Assembly (NCBI GenBank): GCA_030762935.1 | Contig: CM060883.1 | Coordinates: 46,554,501-46,618,500, forward strand | DNA: 64,000 nt | Direction: 5' to 3' | Source: Hymenopus coronatus | Taxonomy: Eukaryota; Arthropoda; Insecta; Mantodea; Hymenopodidae | In this document: positions 55,256 to 64,000 of the stretch, piece after piece | Layout: the number at the start of each line of letters is the position of its first letter | How positions within the stretch are numbered: the first letter of the stretch is position 1 | Notes under the pieces: model-generated | The model's input: only the letters and a program-made list of their open reading frames with translations | Told to the model about the DNA's origin: nothing | Databases searched by the model: none | Program-made: the position numbers and the translations under genes

Positions 55256-57489
55256 CCCGCAGAGGTGCAACACGAGGATCATGGATGTTATATTTACACA
55301 CTACATGCACATTATAAAATTACAGCGCTTTAAAACGCCTTTTAGCGTGAAAGCACGTTAATGCCAGCAGAATGGCATATAACACACAGTTATCATGGAT
55401 CACTCAGAAGGTCATGCATGAAATGTTACACTCATCCACTGACGTCCGTGCTTACATATTTTTCTATTATTCTACAGCAAAAAAAGGTTTAACAACGATC
55501 GCCATAACCTGCAGGAAACACAGTTTTTCACAACTGATGACATAAACCAAAATAACTCCCTGAAGTGATAACAAGCAATCTGTTTTCTAAACAATAATAT
55601 TTCTGTAACACTGTCCGTATGTCAAATTTCACAGCAAGTATCCATATAGAATTTTCCTGTAATTTAATCTGCAAGCAGAATACAATAACTTCGTGAGTTT
55701 AATTTCCAAAACAATTTAGGCTACAGCGCCTGGAGAGATTGGGAAATATTGCATGTATGTTTTTGCCTTTTTAAATATGTTCATTTCCTTTTATTGCCTT
55801 CATCTGCCACACGCCTGCATTCCAAAGACCGGAGGGTATTTTCAGCGCTGAGCGATGCTTTTGCACTCACTGCCATAATCATATTTTCACACATATTGTT
55901 TATGCTACACGTAAATTGGCGCCAAGCTCGTCTCCTTTCACTTGAACAGTGTTGCCAAGTCCACAGAAAACTTGGTACTCAATAATGATGATTTCTCAAC
56001 ATTACAGGTTTTATCTTAGCTTCGCTCCTCTCTCTCTCTGTATATGCATGTCTGTGTGCGTTTGTTGTGTGTGCACCCATTACAACGCAATGCTCATCAT
56101 TTACATAAAATCATTATATATAACAGCATAATAATAGATAGCGCAAGGCACAACCTCTGCCTTACTAAGAGTTTAAACCAACTTCAAAATCACGTGTCTA
56201 AGGTAGAAAAGTGCGAGGTCTCCCATAAGTTACAGTGGAAAGGTCTGACGAAAAGGTTAAAATAAAGCTGAATTTTCGCATCGACAAGTAAATAGTTCCA
56301 ATTGATGCCTCTAAAACAGAGCACTAGATAGCTTATATTCTATGTTTAAAACTGCTGCCTGACCTGAAAACTTAATAAGGTGAAAGTTAGGTTATGTATG
56401 TATATTATGTGAGTATTTAACCATATTACGTGAATGTAACTAGTTAGCATATTAGTGTGCCTGTTATTTGCTGAGGAAATATTCCTGGACATTGGCGAAT
56501 GGGTTTCAAAAAGTTCATGTTTTGTGAACTTAAATGTTGACCTTATGTATTAAGGTCATTCCCTAAAGTGTGGTTATCTCTTATGTGTGGCGAAAAAAAT
56601 GTAACGTAATAATCTATAAAACTCTTCAAATGCTAAACTATATAAACAAATAAACTTATCTTACTCTTTACAGTTTTTATACGTATTCTACCGCTCCTAC
56701 TTCTACCCAACATTAATCCAGAAATGGCTAACCTGATTTTTTTTTCTATTTATGCTATTTTAACTGCTGAATAATTTAAGAACTCTAGTGACCAAAATGA
56801 TAAGTTTATGTAATAAATGCATTAAACGATGATATCTTGAATTCTTTTTAATAGTGTTTAACGCCCGCTTTTACTACTTGTGGCACCGCAGGTGATTATA
56901 CTGAAGTGAATTAGTGTTATTTGTATGTGTTCTCCTCGTGCATTGTCATGTTATCATAAATTTAATGGAGCCTTATGAAAAAGTCTGACGCTAGGCCTGC
57001 ATTCACTGCTTATACCGTCGTCAGCTGATCGAGATCATGGTTTCAAGTGCGTGTGCTCTCTATTATGCTCGAGGGGTTGCCAAATGTGGGGAGGGGATTT
57101 ACTCTCTGTGGGAGAAGTTTTAGGGGAAGAGTAGTAGAGGAGAAAATTGTTGGAGTAATTCATTGAAACAACGGGGTGTTTTGCGGGACAATATTTGTTT
57201 CCCAAAATAAATAAATAGACACCGTGAATTGCATGTGTATCAAGAAATTCGATTTATATCATCACACCGACAATCTGAATCGCCGTCTCTGCTATGAATG
57301 AAGCTATCAACAGACAACAATAACTTCTATCAAGGTACGCGCATTATGTCAGCCACGTCACTTAATCTGATTTTATGTCAACTCAACAACAATGAGGTCA
57401 TTACTGCTCAACAGAATATATTGTTGTGTATACGCAGTAAGCGTTATGGCTGACAATATCTGTGTGTGTGTGTGCACTGCTTGGTACAT
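55256..57489. other. about 2.2 kb, mostly unrecognised
   Basis: Apart from a SINE-E-like fragment near 56845-56935 no element was identified. The frame at 55749-55985 has no domain. (TG)n near 57461 is short. Confidence 0.4.
56845..56935 (-). mobile_element. SINE-E 3' fragment
   Basis: AATAGTGTTTAACGCCCGCT, TTTACTACTTGTGGC corresponds to the inverted end GTTAAAGACTATAAAAA / GTAGTAAAAGTGGGTG of the SINE-E family. Head absent. Confidence 0.5.
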
Positions 57490-57544
57490 ATTACAAGACT
57501 TCAAAATCTTCTCGGGCTTCTAGCCAGGTAAATACTTGGCTTGA

Positions 57545-57587
57545 CACCAACGTTTCGAAGAAGTGCATCTTCCTCGTCTTCAGGGTG
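57545..57587 (-). ncRNA. hammerhead-like ribozyme motif
   Basis: Minus strand: CACC, CTGAAGA, C, GAGGAAG, loop ATGCA, CTTCTTC, GAAA, CGTT, GGTG. Stem I CACC/GGTG and stem II intact, with AC/GT as a minimal stem III. Inverted counterpart of 57740-57782. Confidence 0.5.
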
Positions 57588-57739
57588 AACTGATGGTTTG
57601 AGCTTGCGGAGACTGGTATTTATAAGGGCTGGGATGAAGCTAACATCTGATTGGTTCGCGTGATATCAGATGTTAGCTTCATCCCAGCTCTTATAAATTC
57701 TTGGACTCTGGACTCTGGACTCTCACTCAAACCATAGTT

Positions 57740-57782
57740 CACCCTGAAGACGAGGAAGATGCACTTCTTCGAAACGTTGGTG
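57740..57782 (+). ncRNA. hammerhead-like ribozyme motif
   Basis: CACC (57740-57743), CTGAAGA (57744-57750), C, stem II GAGGAAG/CTTCTTC around ATGCA (57752-57770), GAAA (57771-57774), CGTT, then GGTG (57779-57782). Cleavage would follow T57778. Compare 38938-38980: the hairpin loop differs (CTGCA) while both stems are preserved, as expected for a conserved structure. Confidence 0.55.
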
Positions 57783-57866
57783 TCAAGCCAAGTTTTTACC
57801 TGGCTAGAAGCCCGAGAAGATTTTGAATTAACACGTCGCCAGGAATGCTTCAGTTCTTATTTTATT

Positions 57867-58147
57867 TTACAAGAAGTATATGAAAGCATGGGAGAAAATC
57901 CTAAACTTTCAACTGATTATATTTGTTGTAAGCATAGGCATTTAAAATTAAAACAAAATATTATATGTATTTTTACAAAAGATGAAGGTCCAGTATTTTT
58001 GCTAGACATCTAGAATAACTATCTATATCAACGTAAAATAATACAACTGTCATTTAATTATCAAGTAGTGGAGGTGGTGGTGATGGTGGAAGGGGAAATA
58101 GGTATATGAACAATATGGAAGATTTTTATGCTCCGTTGCGGGGAACG
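57867..58147. other. no recognised feature
   Basis: AT-rich with TGGAGGTGGTGGTGATGGTG near 58069. Nothing else. The frame at 57759-58013 is largely Penelope shadow. Confidence 0.4.
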
Positions 58148-59007
58148 TACATTTTTACTTTCTCTATTCGTACTATGTACATAATGTATAAAGAAGGAAT
58201 TGCACTCCACCAAAAAATTCGATACCAAGATAACACCGGAAATATGTTTTAGGGTCCCCTGTATCCATAAAAAGCATTTTCAGAAAAAGGTCCGTGTGTG
58301 TTTGTGTGTGTGATCACATTAACTTAAAAACGAAAAGTCGGTAAAATATGAAATTTGGTATTAAATTTAGTATCTTCCAGAGATGCGACACGAAGATTTT
58401 GAGAAAAATCCCCCCACCTCAAACTACCCTTACATGGAACTCTTTTTCGAAAATTTTGATTTTCTCTAAAATGGCTCTAACGATTTTGACTAAAATATCG
58501 TATATTAATTATATTTACCTAACAAACAAACTGCATATCTTGAATTTTCTGGGAATAGCCTCTGAAAACTACTTTATTCTGGAGGAATTTTGCATAATTG
58601 CTAAACCGTAAGAAATGGACAAAAACTTACCATACAAAAAATGTAGAGCACATTAAAACACTCAATATATGTTATAAACATTTTTTTCGAGGAGTTGATC
58701 GTTTTTGAGATATTCCTTGTTTTTGGTTTCAGCTTTAAAAATCTTATACCTTTCTCAAACAGGAATTTGTCAACTCCTGTCCATACAAACAAAGGAACTT
58801 CAGTCACATAGCAAGCAGATTTTGACTATCACTTTAACTTATGGTACTCCCTTATTTCGCTTCTACTCACAAGGAAGCAAGTAATAAGACTATTTCTGCT
58901 AATTGTTTCTCGATTAGCATGAAGTAAATAAAATTACACGCTTTTTAAGAATAACTTGTTGCAGGGATATAGAGAAAGTCATGTGAATAGTACACATCAG
59001 ATTTTTC
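58148..59007 (-). repeat. W1 full-length copy
   Basis: Left TTTTTACTTTCTCTATTCGT, hairpin 58164-58195, (TG)n 58295-58310, CCCCCCACCTCAAACTACCC, right end AGAGAAAGTCATGTGAATAG, then TACACATCAGATTTTT. All blocks are in order. Confidence 0.92.
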
Positions 59008-59712
59008 GAATTGTAGTTTTACTAAGCAGCCAAGCAGGCTATAAACACTGACCTAAACAAAAGCATGAAGAAGCTTGGTGCATACACGGCGACATCGTGT
59101 GTTTGAATTTTGCATCAGTTCTGCGATAATGGTGACCAAGCTTTTAACGTGACCGTTAATATCGGCCGTGGTTTTTATTCAAATACAGTTAAGCCGGTAA
59201 ATTCGCCCAATATTAGTCACAGAGGTGGGTAGCCATCTGGCATAAGCTTTGTAACTGGTGAGTGAAATAAAGAACGTCACGTAATACCGGTAAACAACAC
59301 ACTAATGCATCTGGTAACAATGGCTTTCATGCTTTAAATAGCATTATTACGTTGATTAGAAGCAGTGAATTAATTTATGCCCTTGGTTAATTAATACTAG
59401 AAGCGTCATATAAATTATATTTCATAAAAGTGCAGTTGGGGTAATTTTGGACCTAGGTAAGTACTGTAGCCAATTTTGGAAATTTAGTTATGATGAAACA
59501 TGATAATTAGCATTATAGCTGCTATAGTTATTTTCTATGTAATTTAAAACAACAATAATAATGCAAATAATATTGAGAAATTAATAAGTATCCTGTAAAT
59601 ACAGAGGATTGCTATATATGTATGTAGCATGTACTTCAACTATAGAATATCTTAAATATGTGCTTGATATCATAACCTAACTTTTTAAGCACCTATTTAA
59701 TATGACTACCAT
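59008..59712. other. no recognised feature
   Basis: About 700 bp of AT-rich sequence. CATCGTGTGTTTGAATTTTGC near 59094 is a weak B-box trace. No gene. Confidence 0.4.
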
Positions 59713-60535
59713 ATTTTTACTTTCTCTATACGTACTATTCGATACCGAAATTTCACCGGAAATATATGTTTTAGGGTCCCCTGTATTCAAAAAAAGTATT
59801 TTCAGAAAAAGGTCCGTGTGTATATGTGCCTTTGAACACGATAACTCGAAAACGAAAAGTCAGTAAAATACCAAACTTGGTATTTAGGTTTAGTATCTCC
59901 CAGGGATGCGACACAAAGATTTTGAGAAACATCCCCCCACCCCAAACTACCCTTTAGATAGAACTTTTTTTGAAAATTTTGATTTTCTAAAAATAGCTCT
60001 AACGATTTTGATTAAAATATCGTATATTAAAGATATTTGCCTGATAAATAAAATGTATATTTTGAATTTTCTGGGAATAGCCTCTGAAGACTACTTTATT
60101 CTGGGCCAATTTTACGGAATTTTGCATAACTGCTAAACCGTAAGAGATGGACAAAAACTTACCACACAACAAATGTAGAGCACTTTAAAACACACAATTT
60201 ATGTTATATACATTTTTTTCGTGGAGGCAATTGTTTTTCAGATATGCCTTGTTGGCGGTTTCAGCTATAAAAAACTTATACTTTTCTCATACAGGACTTT
60301 GTGAACTCGTGTCCATACAAACAAAGGAAATTCAGTCACATAGCAACCAGCCTTTGACTATCACTTTAATTTATAGTACTTCCTTATTTCGCTTCTGCTT
60401 ACAAGGAAGCAAGCAATAAGTCTATTTCTGCTAATTTTTTCTCGATTAGCATGAAGTAAATAGAAGCTTAAACTTTTTAAAAATAATTTGTTTCAGAGAT
60501 ATAGAGAAAGTCATGTGAATGTAACACATCAGATT
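59713..60535 (-). repeat. W1 full-length copy with hairpin deletion, first of a tandem pair
   Basis: Left TTTTTACTTTCTCTATACGT, then CTATTCGATACCGAAATTTC: the hairpin's second half and the GAAGGTATTGC block are lost. Middle normal, right end AGAGAAAGTCATGTGAATGT, then AACACATCAGA. The next copy starts at the shared TTTTT. Confidence 0.9.
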
Positions 60536-61293
60536 TTTACTTTCTCTACCGGGCATTACGTCAATATACACAGTATGCAGAGAAGGTCGATACAGAAATG
60601 TCACCGGAAATACACTACCAACATGTTTTGAGCACCCCAGAATCTAAAAAAAAACATTTTTAGAATAAGGTTAGTGTGTGCGTCTGTGGGCAGCATAGCT
60701 CAAAAAGGAAACCTCATTTAAATGCCAAACGTAGGTATTTAAGTTTACTATCTTCCAGGAATGCGACACGAAGCTTTTCAAGAAAATCATCGCATTCGAA
60801 ACATTTTCAAAAATTTTGTTTTTCTCAAAATGGCTTAGATTTTTGTATAACTGATAAACCGTAAGACTTAGAACAATCTTAGTACACAAGATATAGATCT
60901 CATTAAAGAAAACAATTTATATTACATATTTATTTCTATGTGATAGAGTTAACCGTCTCCAAGATATTCCTTGTTATTGGTTTCAATTGTAAACCGCGTA
61001 GATTTTCTTAAACAGGGTCGCCTTTGTTTCATCTCTTTTGTTTTACTGGCAACGGAAAGCGAACCGAACTTTAATTGTTCAATTGTTCAGCTTATAAAAA
61101 GTTTGGTTAATGTTTTAGTCTGGTGTATTCCCTTATTTCCCTTCAGCTTAGAAGGAAGCAAGTAATAAGAGAATGTCTGCTAATGTCAATCTCCATTAGC
61201 ATGATAAATAAAATAATCTTTTGTAAGAAAGTTCTGCAAAAAAAAAAAAAAACAGTTAGAGACTGCCATGTGAATGAAACACATCAGGTTTTT
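60536..61293 (-). repeat. W1 copy, second of a tandem pair
   Basis: Begins TTTACTTTCTCTACCGGGCA directly after CACATCAGATT of the previous copy, (GT) segment near 60671, lacks about 90 bp in the middle (AAAATTTTGTTTTTCTCAAA joins GTATAACTGATAAACCGTAA), A14 near 61239, right end ACTGCCATGTGAATGAAACA. Confidence 0.85.
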
Positions 61294-61333
61294 ATTGTTC
61301 CTTTTATACCCTGCCTTTAATTGCAATGGTCAT

Positions 61334-62155
61334 AACAACGGCCGTACATAGTGTATAGAAAAGGTATTGCATTCAACCAAAAATTCGATACCGATATTAC
61401 ACGGGAAATACACGTTTTAGGGTCCCCTGTATAAAAAAAAGCATTTTAATAAAAGGTCTGTGTGTGTCCATATGTTTGTGAACACGATTACTCAAAAACG
61501 AAAAGTCGGTAAAATACCAAACCTGATATTTAAGCTAGGTATCTTCCAGGGATATGACACGAAGAAAAAAATCCTCCCCTCCCCACATCCAAACTACCCT
61601 TTACACGAAAAAAAAAACAATATCTTGATTTTTTCAAAACTAACTCTAATGATTTTTATTAGAATGCCGTATATTAAATATATTTACATGGCAAATAAAA
61701 TGGGTAACTGAACTTTTCTGGGAATAGCCTCTAAAGATCTGTTTATTCTGGATAATTTTTTCTGAATTTTGCATAACTGGCAAACCTTACTGCACAAAAA
61801 TGTAGATGTTGTTAAAACACATAATTCATGTCATATATTTTTTTTTTCGTGGGGTTGACCATTTCCAAGCTATTCCTTGTTATTAGTTTTAGTTTTAAAC
61901 TTTTCTCATACGGGAGCTTGTTAACTCTTGGCTATGCATAGAAACGGATTTCAAACCACACGGCAACCAGCTTTTAAAATATTTGATTGTTGGTTTAGCC
62001 TAGTGTAGTTCATTTCTCTTCTACTTATAAGGAAGCAAGTAATTAAGATGATTTCGGTGTGGTTCATCAAGATCATCTTAAAGTAGATAGAAGAATAAGC
62101 TGTTTAACAATATTTTGTTTCACCGATGTGAATGGAATACATCCGATGTTTTTCC
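61334..62155 (-). repeat. W1 full-length copy, decayed ends
   Basis: Left CGGCCGTACATAGTGTATAG (half hairpin), AAATTCGATACCGATATTAC, (TG)n short near 61457, CTCCCCTCCCCACATCCAAA, TTACAAGG block decayed, right end CCGATGTGAATGGAATACAT. Confidence 0.85.
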
Positions 62156-62317
62156 TTTGGATATATTACCTATAAGCGATGATGTTAAGTCCTGTACAGT
62201 TATCATTGTATTTTATTCTTTGGGTTTAATCCATTAGAACATCTACATATTCATTTAAATTCATTCTTCCAGACTCTGGAGAGGATGGGAAAAATCTTAG
62301 GCAGAGAACAGTTCCTG
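62156..62317. other. no recognised feature
   Basis: Low-copy sequence with GGGAAAAATCTTAGGCAGAG; no element. Confidence 0.4.
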
Positions 62318-62442
62318 GTCGTCTCCTTATCGTGGAGGTAGCGTGGCTGCTTGCCCAGCGGGAGACCTGAGTTTGATTAGTCCGGGATGCACTCAGACTT
62401 GCGAGGTCCCTTGTGGGCTAATTGAGGAGCTACTTGATTGAG
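62318..62442 (+). mobile_element. SINE-B 5' part
   Basis: GTCGTCTCCTTATCGTGGAG, GTAGCGTGGCTGCTTGCCCA, GGGAGACCTGAGTTTGATTA, GGATGCACTCAGACTTGCGA, GGAGCTACTTGATTGAG. It is cut at 62442, where LINE sequence begins. An internal deletion near 62379 removes part of the B-box-to-body linker. Confidence 0.75.
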
Positions 62443-64000
62443 ACAATTCCCTTTTCATACATCTCTCACTTCGATCAACGCACTTCATTCCGATCATAAT
62501 CCCGTGTTAGATGAGGTTAACACACGGGTTGCCAGTCATGACGTCTCGGTTCAAAACCGTGACGTCGACTGGGAATGCGTCAGGGTTTGCCTCAATGACT
62601 CCATCCCGCCGAACCCTAGGTTCACAGACATCCCATCCCTAGAGGCTGCGGTCCAATCCTTTACCTCCATCGTGGTGTGAACTGCACATAACCTAACTGT
62701 TCACACCCCAGCACCTTTACACCCGGATGTCCTTCCCCTTGAACTCCATCTGATCATACGCCGTTCCTGGGCTGCCCGCAGATTTTACCAGCGTCACCGC
62801 ACGCCTCATAACCGAACACTCCTGAGGCGTTTACGCCGAGAGGTCCGGACCCGACTACGCGAGCACAGGGTGCGAGCGTGGGAGGACACGATGACCCGAT
62901 TGAGGCTCGAGGATGGCGACGTGTGGAGAATTGCCAAAGCTCTCCGACACCGCGGAGGTCAAATCACCTCCCCAATCCAGGCATCCAAGGCCTGGCTTAT
63001 GAACCCCGAGCCAAAGCTGTGTTCGCTGACTACCTCGAAAGGACTATGGGGCCACGAGACGACCACCAGGACGAAGACTTCTCGGACCGTGCTCGGCGGG
63101 AGGTCCGTCGATATCTTCGACGTCCCCTCGGCGAGGCGGACCGACTTCCTGTCATCCGACCCAGTGAACTCCAGGGCGCACTCCGGCGCCTCAACCCCAA
63201 AAAGGCAGCGGGTCCTGACGGTCTAACCCCCGCCATTCTCCAATGCCTTCCCATCAAGGTCTTCGAGAGGCTAATACTAGTCCGTTTGTCCCCTCTTTTG
63301 GGCGACATTCAAGCCATCCCAGATCACCAGTTTGGTTTTCGTCCTGGGCATTCTACACCCCAGCAACTACTGAGGGTGGTGGAGGCCGCTGCCCTGGGTT
63401 TCCAGGACAGAGCCTACACTGCGGCGGTGTCGCTGGACGTGGAGAAAGCCTTCTCTACGACCTGGCACGCGGGTCTGCTCCTCAAATTCATCCGACTGGA
63501 GCTCCCGACACACATCATACACCTACTACACTCATACCTTAAACACAGATATTTTGTAGTTTCAGTTGCGGACACAAATCAACACCTAGGCCAATAAGAG
63601 GCGGAGTCCCCGAAGGCTCTGTACTTTCCCCCACGCTCTTTAGCGTCTACATGGCCGACCTACCAACAGTGCAGCAAGTCAACAAAGCCCAGTATGCTGA
63701 TGACGTGCTGTTATCCTGTACAAACAAACACCCACGCAGAGCCTTCAACCCCATTCAGAGACACCTCTGCCTCATACAAGAGTGGTGCGAGCGTTGGCGA
63801 TTGTCCATCAATCCGGAGAAAAGCCACGCTATTCTCTTCACCAAGCGCCGCTTTCCCGCAAACTTCCCCACATTCACGTACCTCAGACGAAGGATACAAT
63901 GGACCAACACCATCACCTACTTGGGGGTGAAGCTTGACAGGGGCGTCACTTTTAGGGAGCGCATCAGGGGGCTGTGGTGTCGGGGCAATGGGGCTGCGGC
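62443..64000 (+). pseudogene. jockey-clade LINE ORF2, 5' truncated, runs off the window
   Basis: The first residues include HSDHNPVLDEV, the end of the EEP endonuclease. A TGA at 62678-62680 interrupts it. Then RRSWAARRFYQRHR, then a frame change near 62985 to RAKAVFADYLERTMGPR. The RT fingers and palm follow: ELQGALRRLNPKKAAGPDGL, IPDHQFGFRPGHSTPQQLLR, TAAVSLDVEKAFSTTWHAGL (motif A, Asp present, second position Ser instead of Asp). TAA at 63595-63597 breaks this frame. From 63588 another frame continues RPIRGGVPEGSVLSPTLFSV, AQYADDVLLS (YADD) and WRLSINPEKSHAILFTKR to the window end. A reverse transcriptase of the jockey type, dead in this copy. Its 5' end is truncated within a SINE-B. Confidence 0.92.

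Larger units (their letters stand above)
57500..57866. mobile_element. Penelope-like element, long foldback with hammerhead motifs
   Basis: Left arm CTTCTCGGGCTTCTAGCCAG (57509) and right arm CTGGCTAGAAGCCCGAGAAG (57800-57819) are inverted. A second inner inverted repeat, TATTTATAAGGGCTGGGATG (57618-57637) against CATCCCAGCTCTTATAAATT, surrounds GTTCGCGTGATA. The right side ends AATTAACACGTCGCCAGGAA, GCTTCAGTTCTTATTTTA as in the 38.8-kb copy. A 9-bp direct repeat GGACTCTGG lies at about 57702-57719. Each arm has a hammerhead-like core. Paired inverted terminal repeats with hammerheads are a known Penelope-like feature. No RT or GIY-YIG is present. Confidence 0.65.

Noticed and set aside
123..62155. 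Canonical Helitron (5' TC, 3' CTRR)
   Set aside because: W1 starts with TC in one orientation, but its other end is AAAGTAAAAA with no CTRR after the hairpin. The Helentron type fits better.
123..62155. W1 as a classic TIR transposon or MITE
   Set aside because: The inverted ends are unequal in position (one about 20 nt subterminal) and no fixed-length target duplication is readable beyond T tracts.

Overview
This window is non-coding, repeat-dense eukaryotic nuclear DNA. Every open frame with a recognisable product belongs to a transposable element or to a mitochondrial DNA insertion. An arthropod, probably an insect, is the best guess. The reasons are a cytochrome b fragment that reads through only with the invertebrate mitochondrial code (TGA = Trp), jockey-clade and Tx1/L1-like LINEs, mariner/Tc1 transposons, a Penelope-like remnant and several tRNA-derived SINE families. 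No host gene, true tRNA gene, CRISPR array or operon was found.

The dominant component is one interspersed family of about 0.86 kb, called W1 here (a local name). About 40 copies or pieces lie in both orientations from about 120 to 62155. Reading from its TCTGATGTG end, a copy starts with a short hairpin, then ACTTTCTCTAC about 20 nt inside. A pair of inverted repeats around ACCAAACTTGGT and a (CA)n/(TG)n microsatellite follow. The copy ends in an imperfect hairpin (CTCTATAC...GTATAGAG) overlapping GTATAGAGAAAGT, then AAAAA. Asymmetric terminal inverted repeats, a 3' hairpin, an internal microsatellite, insertion beside T/A tracts and head-to-tail tandems are what is known of non-autonomous Helentrons (HINE/DINE elements). 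That classification is an inference. No Rep/helicase is encoded here.

Layout. 0.1-6.6 kb: W1 copies with SINE-A and SINE-G insertions. 6.6-8.9 kb: a W1 copy split by a dead mariner and a SINE-D. 9.2-10.2 kb: repeat H, SINE-C, a cytochrome b NUMT and SINE-E. 10.6-16.2 kb: a W1 copy split by a nearly complete 4.8-kb Tx1/L1-like LINE on the minus strand, with a TGTAT target duplication and broken reading frames. 16.2-22 kb: SINEs, W1 copies and a jockey 3' remnant. 22.8-46.2 kb: many W1 copies, SINE-A/B/C/D/E/G, an inverted-repeat pair at 31.3-32.2 kb and a Penelope-like foldback at 38.8 kb. 46.8-48.3 kb: an AT-rich minisatellite of about 55 bp, then a Tc1/mariner foldback (48370-49258). 49.5-51.3 kb: W1. 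51.9-52.3 kb: a tandem repeat of about 110 bp. 54.1-55.3 kb: a 92-bp minisatellite. 57.5-57.9 kb: a larger Penelope-like foldback with hammerhead-like motifs. 58.1-62.2 kb: four W1 copies. 62.4 kb to the end: a jockey-type ORF2 that continues past the window.

The elements act on one another only as nested insertions. LINE, SINE, mariner and Penelope-like elements sit inside W1 copies, and several target-site duplications are readable, so relative ages can be inferred (W1 is older than its passengers).
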